Shown: piece after piece, positions 1-12,600 of the stretch
How positions within the stretch are numbered: the first letter of the stretch is position 1
Layout: every line of letters starts with the position of its first letter
Assembly (NCBI RefSeq): GCF_004210375.1
Contig: NC_134837.1
Location: 23,073,586 to 23,137,585, forward strand
From: Tachypleus tridentatus
Taxonomy: Eukaryota > Arthropoda > Merostomata > Xiphosura > Limulidae
DNA: 64,000 nt
Direction of reading: 5' to 3'
Notes under the pieces: model-generated
Told to the model about the DNA's origin: nothing
Database searches by the model: none
Seen by the model: only the letters and a program-made list of their open reading frames with translations
Translations under genes and position numbers: made by a program

Positions 1-626
1 CATTAAATTGTGCTTCAGTAATAACAATAATATAATGAGTAATTTATATTAAATTTCATACTTCTCAGACAGGTGATGAATAAATTACAGAAATGAAGAT
101 ACTTAGAGAGAAAATATCACAATTTTCATACTAGGAGAAATTGAGGGTTTTTTAAAATACTGCTTTATAAACCTAAGTTCTGAAGGCTTGTATAATATCA
201 AAATTTTGATTTTTAGCTATGTTTCAACACCAAGTTTATTTGTATATTATGACAATAAATTATTTTAATTAAATTGTGAATGCAACTCAGTAAATGCTTA
301 TGGAATGTTTGTATTAAAAGAGTTAATATAATAAACTCAATCTTCTGAACAAGTAAACAAATTTAAGGTTACGGGCACCAAAGAGCAATGTACTATCTAG
401 GACAATGTTGTATGAATAAGGGTCAAAAGGGTCAAAGTTTAAACAATTCGAAGCTACAGAATACAAATAAAAGAGGGGCACTTCACAAGCTGTGTTTTAG
501 AACATATATTTAATTTCAGTTGTCCTTGTATCATAACATGATTTTTCTTCACCTACATTTCAATATTATTTCCACACTCAGCCCTCTCTTTAGCCTTGTC
601 TTCAATATCATCAGAGTCATTTTAAA

Positions 627-658
627 CTAATAGGGCAATTTTTCAGCAAATTGTGACC
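627..658 (-). CDS. Possible terminal coding segment of the minus-strand gene
   Basis: A pyrimidine-rich tract ending CTATCTTTTAAG leads into GGTCACAATTTGC on the minus strand. The phase fits the upstream exon and gives GSQFAEKLPY followed by TAG. It is short and supported only by acceptor quality and phase. The 3' untranslated region would occupy lower coordinates. Confidence 0.3.
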
Positions 659-3600
659 CTTAAAAGATAGACTCTATTTAAAAATATCCTTTTCCACATT
701 TCTAGAATACACAAACCAGTGTGCACTGGAGGATCATGCAGTTATTGCAGAGGATGAAAGACAGTTAAGAACGGCAAAAGGTACTTTCTCAAAATATACT
801 TTCAATACGTCAGAAGAGACAAACTCTCCAAGTTTTCAACATTTACATACAAACTACTTTTTCTCACCAATATCAAGTATAGCTTCTGCAGTCTTCCAGT
901 AATAATAACACCATTAAACTATTTTACATTCTTTCCTTTATAGAACACTCTCCATATATATACAATGATGTCACTTGCATTTAATCCTTCAATTCTGTAA
1001 GAGTATGTGTTGTATGGAAGTGTCAAGATTAAAATTTCTGTTAATAAAATATTTTATAACCACTTAACATACATAAACTAAAACAAATTTCATTACGAAC
1101 TACTTAGAAATTATTTTTCTATCAATATGATTCAAACTTTCTTTCATAAATAATTTCAAATGTAGAAAAATACTTTTAAATTTCTTGTTATCTCTATAAT
1201 TTCAAATAATTTAAGCCCAATTGCAAGTGTTCAGCGATTGCAGAACAGTTTGGAAAATGTGTGCTTAGAAAAAAAGAAAGTTTTTTTTGGTTTTTCTGAA
1301 AGCTTTTTAAGAAATACATAAAGTAATTTCATAATATATGAAACAGAAAGTACCTACCTTCTGGTGTTTTCTCATATCTTGTACTACTTATAAATCCCAG
1401 TCTTCCATCTTCTATCTGTCTTACAAATCCTGGAAAAATTAATTCAGTTTTATCATGTGCTTCCAAGCTAAATAAATACAGCAAACGAATTCAGCTTTAT
1501 CTTATACATTCTAATTAAAAAGTTGTGACCATAAGTGAATTTGCTACCTGTGCTCATTTTATTTTCAGTACCTGCTTTTGTGGTTACTTGATACTGTTCT
1601 GATGGATATTGGACTTCTGAACACCACATGGACTTTCATTTATGATCAAGACAAGTTTGATTTTACGTCTATAAGAATATTGAGCATTTAATTATCAGTA
1701 GTTGTTTTCTACCAACTGTTGGAATCCAAGTTGAGAAAATAAAACAACAAAAAAACTGTAGTTAAATCCACTCTTTTCATCAGAATTTGATTTTTGTATC
1801 AGGATTGTTGATGAGGGGTAGGCCAAATAAAATACAATGTTAATCAAGCATTACAATATTTTTAATCATATTTCATGGCAAAAACAAAATACAAATATAA
1901 AATAACTGGTTAATCACAGTTACAATTAAATAAATTAATGTTATGGAAATAACTATCTAATCACAAATTATAATTTTCCTATACTGAAAATGTATTTTTA
2001 ATAGGTTGTTACTTCTAACATTAATAGTTACTGTTATTCAGTGCTGCCCTCTATATGCAATATTTTTACTGTATGCCACAAGTCTTTCAACTCCCCTCCA
2101 TTGGAACTGACTGATTCCAATGTATCTCTCATGCAAATGATTGTGCATCCTCTACCAATAACAGTACGACATATACTCATGACACGATTCCCTTTATTCA
2201 CTTCAACTGAACTATCACTTTGAGCTTTGGCAGAAGATTGTTGCACCAGAAAGGATGAGAAGTGTGAGAGGAGATAAGTACCTATAAGAAATACAGCAAA
2301 ATTATATCTTCCCATATGGTATGTTACCTCTACTCATATAAATAGAGACTGTTTTAAGGGAAAGAATGAAGTATCTATCAAAAGCATCAACAGGACACTC
2401 CATAAGAGGAGACAGTCAGATTCTGAGATCTGATGTGGTAGACTGCATCACTTCTGAACCAGGTATACTCTTACCCGATCCTAGAAAGATGTTACACATA
2501 TTGGCAGAAAACATAATAGCATATCCAAGTGGAAAAGAATTAAGTTCAGATTGTGTGGTCCAAACCATATAATGTGTATGGAACTATATCCAATAAAATA
2601 AAAAAGTGTATAAATTAAAAGGATGTACTCTAGGTGTAGAGTGGCTAGGGCACAACGGACTGCACATGGTAAGTCAAATGTAGTCAAAACCCAGGCCACT
2701 GGGAACTAACGTCCATGTGAGGGTAGGATGATGATCATACCATCAATAAGTCAACTGTCAGGTACCAACATTCATGTGGGAGTAGGAAAGAGAATCACAC
2801 CACTGACAAGTTGACTACAATCCAAAACTCAGATCCCCAAGTGGTGATATGTGCGTGGGGATAGGAAAAAGGATTATATTGGTGGCAAGCCAACTACAGT
2901 CCAAAACCCAGCCATCTGTTGGGGGTAGCAAAGGGAATCACACCATACTTACCTTAAATTCATGAGGAGAGAAGTAATTGAGGGCCCCTAGACCCATGAA
3001 TAGGGCACATGTTAATATAAGAAATTGGTATATCAATCCAGGAGCATGACATCTGGTATTGAAAATATGTCTTCAAAATGTAAATAATCTCCCTCAAAAC
3101 TGAAATTGACCAGAACCACCCCAAACAAAGTAACATCCTTGAAATAATAAAGATAAAGGGGAAGAATCATAATAATCTGCTGGTACCTCCACTATGACTC
3201 ATAACACTGATGGAATAGCAAAAGTACAAATCAGGGAGGAATATAGTCATCTATAATAAATGTTTTAGGTTGATTGGTTCAACTCTAAATCTAAAACCTA
3301 GCCTCTGAAAACTGACATCCAAGTGGAGATAGAATGAGGGATCCCAATCAAATGGTTGAACTTCAATTTTGATAGCTCACTCACATCTATTTTTGTTTGA
3401 TATTGGAGGATGTCATGTAATCTACACCAGCAGAACACTACTGCCCTACTCTCAACTGAATGGTTTTATAATCACATCTATATTTTGTTTGTATTTTCAT
3501 TAACACATTCAGAAGGATAAAAAAAAGACAATCTGCAACAAGATTGAAAGCACCCAGAACATAATATGCAATAATATGTCTAGCATGCAGGCTCAAAAAA

Positions 3601-6600
3601 GAAAATCCAACCTTAGGAATACTGAGGGATTAAGAACATGATTTGCCTTGGTGTGTGAGATAAATACCACTGTAGAATTATTATAATGAATCATTACCAG
3701 ATGATGTCTGGCCAGTTGGAGAAAATGAACAAAACACATTGTAGAGTGAAAAGGTCCAGGATGTTAATATAATAAGCCCTCTCAGCCATAAACCAATACC
3801 TCAAAGCTTCCTGTTGATAGATTCACCCCCATTCATGAAGGGATGCATCTGTGAAAATGTGCAAGACTTATCCAACCATCAATGCAGCTCATCAACTGGG
3901 ATAGGAGGAAGTGTAATAAGAGCCATCAAATGATCCCAAGTGAGATTCTACTAGTCATGAAGAGCCCACTGCAGAGCTAACAAATGAGCCTGACTTAGGG
4001 AAATAGAAGCTGCCATGGAAGACCACATTCTCAAAAGCAACAGAACATTGCAAACTGTAATTGAGGGACAGTAAGAGCATGGACAACTAAAAGTTCCATT
4101 GAATGACGTCAAAGTGGAGAAGGTAAGGCTTGACTAAGACAGATGTTGAAAAAAAACACCCAAATGGACAAGAAACTGGATAGGTCATAAGAATGACTTC
4201 TCCAACATGATTAGTCAGCCCACTCATGCTACCTACAGAAGCAGCTGATGAATTTCATGGGCAGATTCCTGTTCTGAATGAGCTAACAGTAGCCATTTGT
4301 TCATATGATGATAAAAGCACAACCTAAAAGCATACAAGTGATGAGCAAATGCTCTAACCATCCAACAAAAAACATATGTGGCCAAATAAAGCCCGAAGGG
4401 CAGTTTGTAAAACTGATAAACCACCACATGACAAAAAAACAGATCACAACAGACAAGATATCGGGATCTACAAATAAGCATATATGACATCCATAAACCT
4501 GGAAAAATATCCTACCTAAGAGTGAGAAATTATTCCATGGCAGCATGGGGTATACTGAGAAATTGACTGAGAGAGGACAAATCTATTTCAGGCTGCCAGT
4601 CTCTGGTTTTCTTGTTGGCAACAAGCAGCCTGGAATAAAAGCTTAGAAAAATTGTGAAAGGGTTAATAGTTTGTTGTGATAGATGTTGTACTACCTCTGA
4701 CAGACATTGGCTGGTGGTATGATCCTTCAGCATAGGGAATGAAACAGGTACCTGAGATTAAAGGGGAGAGAAATTGTAAAACAAATCCATCTGATAAAAC
4801 CTGAAGAACTTACAGATCTGTGGTACAGGATCATTAGATGGAAACAAATTCATACAATTGAGCTCCCACTGGATAACTACCAATGCTGTTGGTAATGTAC
4901 CCATCTGTGTTGAATATTATGATGACATGAGAAACACCTGGAAGGAGGAATAGGTAAAGGCTGAGAGGGACTAGGATCAAAAAAGAAATAGGGGCTTATC
5001 TTGGCTCCAGCTGTAAGAAATATGCTACCAAAGAGGAAGAGGTGGAATGTTGATGCACAGACTTGATACATGATTCCAAAGTCTCAAGTACATGATCAAA
5101 AACATACAACTAAAGAAAAAGAGCCATAAATAAATCCTCAAGATAAGAGGGCAGCAAATGAACCTGTGATAAGACTGCATCTCAGCTCAGAAGATTCAAA
5201 ACAGGAAAACACATGTTTAAAATGAGAGCCAAAGATAACAATCTAGCCAACATGGAGGTAATAAGGGAGAGAATATATCTTGAGAAACCCTGAGGATTTT
5301 GGTGAATTGCCTCAGCAAGGAGATGGATAGTAGATAAAAATACCCTACAAGGCAAATAAAGGTAACACATAGGTAAAATTGAGGCCAACTGTTGAATTGA
5401 GAAATACAAGCACTGCCAAATAAAAAGTGATAGTTCAGTAGAATTCAATAGAGGGATTCATGAGTGCCATGAGAGTATGTTGCACTCTTGTTGGTGGAGG
5501 GTTGGCATATAAGAATTTGTATGAGAGATACATTGGAATCACCAAATTCCAATGGAAGGGAGCTAAAAGGGGGAATAAAGAAGTCAGTACTGAATGAGAA
5601 TACTTATTTATGTGAAGAAAGGTAATGTACTGTATCAGAATAAATGTTTCTAATTACTACTATTTTCAAATATTCCAACTACTGAAGATTTGTGAGAGTA
5701 AACTATAAGTTTAATGTAATCAATTGATGAACCTGACAATTAAATAATTAGCAAATTCCACTAATTGATATGTAACTGGAATTACTGAGGTATATAAATA
5801 TACAGTGCACGTCTATCTTCTTGTAGTAATTTATTTATTCTGAATTCAGTATTTCTGAACAGTTATCTCTGTTTCTTTGTTGTTTTGTTTGGAGAGAACA
5901 TTTCTTAACGCATGTTGTGTAAAGTTGTCAACTGCAATGTCCTTCAATTGTTTGTTCAGGTAATATCTTGAGGTTATATCCCCATCTGTATTGCAATAAG
6001 AATGACCAGTTGAACAGTCATTGCATATTACTTGCTGCTCTGGTTAACTGCAACATTTCTTGCATACTAAGGACCCTTTGATCTTGAGATTATGAAACTT
6101 TATCCTCTTTAAAGATATTGTCTGAATAGTCAGTAAAAGTTACAGTCCAATGTGTTTAAAACATCTAAGCAGCCACACACACACATACACAATGCTTATG
6201 TTTCACTTTGTGTCTGATCTCTATTTCATTAAACACCAATTCAGTCAGATTTAGTATTATTCTGTAAATGGTATTTTAATCAAATCTCCAGTTACTAAGT
6301 AAACCTATCAAGTGAAGCTCTACACTTATCTCAGTTTTATCTAGATATTCCATATTACAGTAGGGTGTATTTGCAGTAATGAGCTTATTTATTGCCACAT
6401 TCTTATTAGATTTGATGTAATCTGTTATGTAACTTTGTTCAGTTCAAGATAATTTTTCTTAATTTTCATGTTTTGAGTGCCAATTTTAAAGAACTTGACT
6501 TTTCAATGTGTTGTTTATCATTATGAGATATGCTAAAGATTAAAAAATTAAAGTGCTTAAAAACAGTGCTGACAAAATACAAATTCAAATTGTTATTTTA

Positions 6601-9600
6601 TACACACCACTGATTTTAAGCTGCAATAGACATGTTAAGAAGAACATGAGAAAAAACATCTGCAGGAAACTTGATTTGTATAACAATTTTTAGGCCTAAT
6701 GATTTCCCAAAGTTTACTGGCTCTCATCATTTAAACCATAATTTTTCAAGCATTACACTGCATAAATAAATAGCACTGTATACAGTTTCTAGCATCACAT
6801 TATCCAGTCCAACTAATAAGTTGCAGTGACCTGTGGAGAACAAAAAATAGAGCTCAAATACTGACTTTACACATCTCTGATGTTGAATCATGATGGACAA
6901 GTTATGAAAAATATGGAGTAAAGAAACATTTGTTGTTGGTTTCCAAGAATTCCCAACTTCCAGTGTTTAAAGTATTTTTGAAATATATTGATGTTTCTAC
7001 TTAACAAGCAGCATTGTAGATGTCAGAAGAATGTTTCCAAGCTAAAGTATTCTTGTTTCTGAAAGACTTTTCATAATCACTAAACACCATGAAAATTATA
7101 TTACATTTTACAAATCAAGAAATCAAACCTTAAACTTATAAAAAGTTTTTTTGAGAAATTAGCCTAAGGATTTTCTATTGTTCAAAGTTACCACCAAAAC
7201 ATTTACTCATAATTCTAAGAAAGAACAATATGGGAAAATACAGTACGAAAGATACAATGTACCTATAGTTGGGTTGTCTAGAATATCTCTTGAACAGACT
7301 CATGTATGACATACTACAGATTACATAGTAACAGTGGTTGGCATTAAATTTTAAAAATACAAACAGTATGGATAGTGCTTGTAGCTGGTAGAGAAAATTT
7401 AAAATACTTTTGTAAGAAGTTTTCACTGCATTTACTAAATAACACCAACAGTCAATCACTTAAAACTGAACAGTTATTCTATATTATTTCTAGGACCAAT
7501 TCAAAATCACAGAAAACGTCTGGCAGCTACTGAATTTTTTTTTCTACTATTGGATTTCAGATATGAAAAAGATGGACTCAGTAATCCAGCTAGTGTGATG
7601 TTATTCATGAATACAGTGATTTAGAAGACTGTAAAGTCCAACACATTTATTTAGAAAGAATATGATATATTTATCAATAAAATAGCCAAAAACAAGAGCT
7701 GGAGACTAAGTTCAAAATTATAGAAGAAAAACTATGTTCTCAATGTTATTTGATTGAGGAATTACAAGAAATGCTCTACTGAAGTTAATTCTACTGCATT
7801 AAAATTAACAAAGGCTCACATAGTAAGAGGTCATGAAATACCTTGTAATAACAAGCATACACAAGTATCATAGCCTGAGAGAACATATGCAAATGAATAT
7901 AAGATAACTACTGTGTAATCTACGAAACTGATAGTGAGAAACTAACCAATTGGAGTTGCATAATACTGCTTCATAGTCGCTCAAGTGACAACACAGGACA
8001 CTTTTTTGAATATGTAAAAATACAGTAGCTATGTTATATTGCAAAAGCAAATATGGTGTGGGTACACTACTAAACACAATCATGTATTCATACTTGCAGA
8101 TTCTGAGTTTAATGTGGTGTAATTACTTTAAGGACGAGATGTGATATCGAGGTACCTGATATTTGGCTGACAAATTTCAAGTATCTGTAAAACACAGGTT
8201 CCAAAAATATTATGCTTAGATAAAATTAATTAAAAAGAAATATAAATACCAATGGACATAAAATAATTTCAAATTTTAAAAATCATGAAGTATAATACAA
8301 GAATTGTTTACATTTAAAATGTTGAGTATTTGTTAAAAACTACAACAGTAACTAAACAGAGCAGGAAGCGAAGTTTAATGTTGCTCTTCTAGCCAAACAA
8401 TTAAAATACACTAACAAATGAACATACACTACAAAGAAAATGTTTTCATCCTACAGAAACAAGCCCAGAGAAGCAAACTATAATAGTTGTTATTGTAACC
8501 TCTAGATTAAATAAGGAGTTTTGACTGTAGTAAGCTCAATTAATTTAAATTTAGATACATTTGACAACAGATTTATTGTTGATTTACGGTATCTTACATA
8601 TCACATAATGACCGTGGGTGAGCATAGCTCAATCAATCAGTCACCATAAAAATAATATTTGTGGATTTAATATGCAGAACAACACATGCAACAAAATAGA
8701 CATGAAAATTAAACATTTCATTCTGGAGAAATGTAAAGTAACTGGCTGATCAACCTAAAGGTAGTAGAACTACTGCAAGATGTTGAAGTTAAAATGTTGA
8801 ATAAACAATGGAGTTAGACTGTTTTTAATTATTTAAATGGAGAAAGTGAACTAGAGGTAAGTTTACTTATGATAATAAAAAAGCATGTGTGAGTGTGACA
8901 GCCATAACTCCAAAAGGAAAGAATCAAGAAACCTGAAATTTTGTCCCCATACTAAGTGGACCCTGAGAGTCTGCACCTGGGTGTCGTTAATTATCTTATT
9001 CACATGTGTACACATGAGCATCAAAGGTTCTTTGTGAACCTGACAATGACCAAAGAAGGTCGAAATGTTGTTCGCTCTTCTATGTAAAATATTTTCTCAA
9101 CCCAAACGAGCCATTTTTGCATATAAATTTCTCAACAAGTGGGTTTCTTGACATCACTGATTAAACATTCAAAATGTGATAAACTTGTGTAATTAATTGG
9201 AGGAAATGAGAAAGTTGAAACCCTTCCAAAGACACAGGAACATGGTTGTATAACAATAGAAGAGGCATAAAAAAGGCTGTTTAAGTAATTCTTATCTTGA
9301 ACATTCTTGTCAGCCTTAAAAGGCACTGGCCAATGTAGAGAAGTCCCATGTAAGAAGCTAACTCCCAACAAACAAAGGCTTACACCTCCTTGGCAGATAG
9401 CATTGATCCTAATGCTTGGGTAACAGGAGTTTGTGTGTCTCCAGTCATTTCAGGAGTTGTGATGGTGATCATGGCAAATCAAAAATTCATAATTTACAAT
9501 AATTTATGGAAACAGCAATTAGTCAGTAACACACCAGAATTCAAGAATTTGCAAAGCAAACTTGCTAAATAATAAATTAAAAAAAAGAACAAAGTCTGAA

Positions 9601-12600
9601 ATAAAAAAAATATATTGAAAACTGAGAGTAAGCAAGAAACAGTCTGATTCACATTGTGCCTATTGAGAAAGTGAGGTGCACAAAGTATTATAGATGAAGT
9701 TAGCTGTTCTAGAAGGATGTGTTGTGCTCCTATTTGTGTAGGGTTGTTGTAATCTCTATGTATGCTTAATGAAAAGCTCAAACTTATGGGATATAAAGGC
9801 TAGCACATCAAGCAAAAAATTTCTTTTTAATGTGTTAGAGGTGCAGTGGAAGATTAAGAAAAGTTATTGTGTGAGCATAAGTATATATGTACAACATTGG
9901 AAAGATCTTTTACTGAAGACAGTGCAATGGATAACTGCAAAAACCTAATTACATTAGCCAGCAAGATCAAAGAAATTGAGCAATGTTGACACTATGAGGA
10001 TACCTCTAGTGGCATTGTGAAATATCTCATCTTGTGAACAGGCACTAACAGAGCCAAAGGGGAAAGGTTGAACATGTTTCAATGTCATTGGTCTGTGCAA
10101 AATTTGGAAAAGAAGCATACTTTTGGAAGCAGCACCAGCTACCTGGTGGGATTCTATAAAATGATGATGAAAAAGACAATGTACTGTCTCTTCTCAAAGA
10201 CAGTTTGTATACTGAAGAATAGTGACTAGAAACAATCAAAATCCTGAAGTGAAAGATTCAGTCAGATGATGAAAATAATGAGCAATGATACTGTATGCAT
10301 TCCTCCCTGTGTCAGGACAAAGAACCTCACACAAGGAAAAGCAAAAAGAAGTGAGACAGGTGGCAAAGCTGATGCAATGTAATGTAAAAAGCTATGAGAA
10401 TTAATATCCAGGGAAGAGTACAACAACTGAAGAAATTTGCAATCCATTCAAAAAGAGTGGAAAGCAAAGTGTCCAAAGTAGAAACAAATACCTTTTGTTG
10501 TCTTCCAAAATTTGGAATGCATACCGGAGGGATTCACACACTTTGATAATGAAGTTAGAGAATGATACTTACAATCCAGGTAATTAAAAAAGAAATTTTA
10601 CTTTAACCAGTGTTTCACCTTTCCAGATTCTTCAGGGCTAGTACATAAAATTGATTTATACAATACAATATTCATTAAATTATAAAACTGTTTGTTGTGT
10701 TCCATTCTAATTTTCAAGTCTGCCAGACGACATTCATCCATACTATACTAGCCAAGACCCTATTGGAGGTACATACCACCAAGAAGGTAATTAGAATAAT
10801 TTATCTATCAGGATTCAGGATTTACAAAAGTATCAACCTCTAATAACAGTGACAATCAAAAAGCAAATGAACATCATCTCATGGCATCAGATAAATAACA
10901 TCCTTGTTAGATATAAAAATCCTCAAGAAAAAAATAACATCTTGCCAGAAGATAAAACAGCTATAAAATAGTTCTGAAAAAATACAATTGCATATATAAA
11001 AGAACTAGACAAATGAAAAGTTTTGCAGTCTTAACCAAAAACATTTACCAAAGTAGAGAAACATCTTCAAGACACATCTACTAATGCAACATTAAACAAA
11101 ACTTTGACAAAGTCAAGACAATCAAACAAGAACCAAAATAATACTTAAATATCTTAAAGAAAAAAGTGTTTTGCTGGAAGAATTACAAATAGAATTAAAA
11201 CCTTTCCATAGCCATATACCTGAAATAACATGGAGTCCATAATGTTCATGAACAAAATTTATCTTTAAAACCCAGTTTCAGTGTATAACTCTACAACAGA
11301 AACAATAACCCAGTTACTAGATTAGCTGTTTGAACTATGTCTAAACTATATTTCATCACACTTAACCAGTACTAAAACCTGTTGGAAAAGATACATTCTT
11401 CTTGTCTCCATCCATACCCAAAAAGGAAGGCATTATTAATTTAACATCTTCACTTAACAAATTTTTCCAGCAAACATCACATGAGAAACAATCTGAAAAT
11501 TTTTAATTTTGTGTTTCTGGATAGATATTTGGGTTAACTTGTTATTTCATTCCCCTTTTGGGAACGAAAAATATCCCAGGGCGGTCAGAAACTATTGTTT
11601 CTCTTCACCCCACACGAGACAAGAGTAAATTAGTCACCTGATTTCAAAACTTGTTAACTGAACTAGAGTGGCACATTGTTTGTTAATCTAGAGTGATAGT
11701 CTCAAATGACCTTGTGGAGTTGACAGTTTTGTGTATCTATTTGAGGAGCGTCGGAAACAGTTGCAAAGCGGGCCAACAAGCCGGAGAGAGCAAAAAATGC
11801 AGGGAGAGGCTAAGCACACCATTCAGAAGTGCCCAAAGAATTCCTTGGTGTAAAAATGATCAAAGTGAAAGGAGCAGAGAGATGCAAACACAATAAGCTG
11901 ATATAATTAAAACACATAACATTGGTTAACTAGAATTTAGGTACTAAAGGGACAGACCTCTTTTCAGGGCTGGGATTTATAGATCCTATGAAACGAAATT
12001 TTGCTATGGGGTAAAACGGGAGTACCCGAGAAAACCCACTTTCACAGCCAGGGCACCGAATAAAAAGGCCCTGACCGTGCCTGGAAGAAAAGCTGTAAGG
12101 AAACAAAAATACAAGGATTAATTAAATAAAGACATATGGTAACAATAACAAAAAGATGTGCAAAGAATAATAATAAGCATACACTGTAACTAGGGTGCAA
12201 ATTAAACATAGAAGACGAATGTTAGAAAGGACATGACAGATCTTCAGAGATGCATAGGTCTGATTCCAGCTTGGGTGGGGAAGAAGTGTCAGTGGTATTT
12301 TTCCAAGGCGAAAAAAGTATATTTTTCCTGAGTACAAATGGGCGATGTGGAAAGAGTTAGGAACCATGGGTGTCATGGCTGAAGGAGTTGGTTGGGCTTC
12401 TTGTAGTAACTTGCAGGAAGCTCTCGTGAGTTGCACGATTCCTGGAGTCTGGGTTCTTTGGTGATTCATGGAAATATTAGTTTGAGTATCTTCGTTTACT
12501 GTTTGGAAGTGATCAGTAGAAGATGAGGCTTCACGAGTTTTGGTCTCATGAGTGGTAGTCTGAGTGCTTTGTGTTATTTTGCTACAGGAATCTGTTTGGG

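Larger units (their letters stand above)
2035..5600 (-). mobile_element. Degenerate DIRS-like tyrosine-recombinase retrotransposon
   Basis: Decayed reverse transcriptase pieces read on the minus strand. At 4733-4530 is FYSRLLVANKKTRDWQPEIDLSSL without its residues in order for activity. At 4490-4233 is LPFGLYLATYVF...MVRAFAHHL...WLLLAHSEQE, where the YxDD box has become YHHM. At about 3850-3700 an RNase H piece reads FTDASLHEWG then INILDLF. At about 3600-3550 lies LHARHI...LVADCL. These motifs are the order and spelling typical of DIRS/Ngaro elements. The ends, 2036-2145 and about 5500-5600, are inverted copies of each other sharing CCATTGGAA and GATTCCAATGTATCTCTCAT, as expected for DIRS rather than Ngaro. 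Many stops and frameshifts show that it is dead. I could not recognise the tyrosine recombinase. Confidence 0.75.

Noticed and set aside
556-625. Minus-strand run DSDDIEDKAKERAECGNNIEM followed by TAG, looking like an acidic C-terminus
   Set aside because: It is preceded immediately by an in-frame stop with no acceptor between, and does not match the phase of the upstream exon. It may be chance or a frameshifted old tail.
2034-2315. 93-codon minus-strand frame with a signal-peptide-like start
   Set aside because: It overlaps the left inverted terminal repeat of the DIRS-like element, whose other copy at 5.5 kb does not keep the frame.
12122-12300. Hydrophobic tail of the LINE ORF1 frame as a membrane segment
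   Set aside because: It lies after the expected end of ORF1, reads through non-coding sequence, and is not conserved with known ORF1 proteins.
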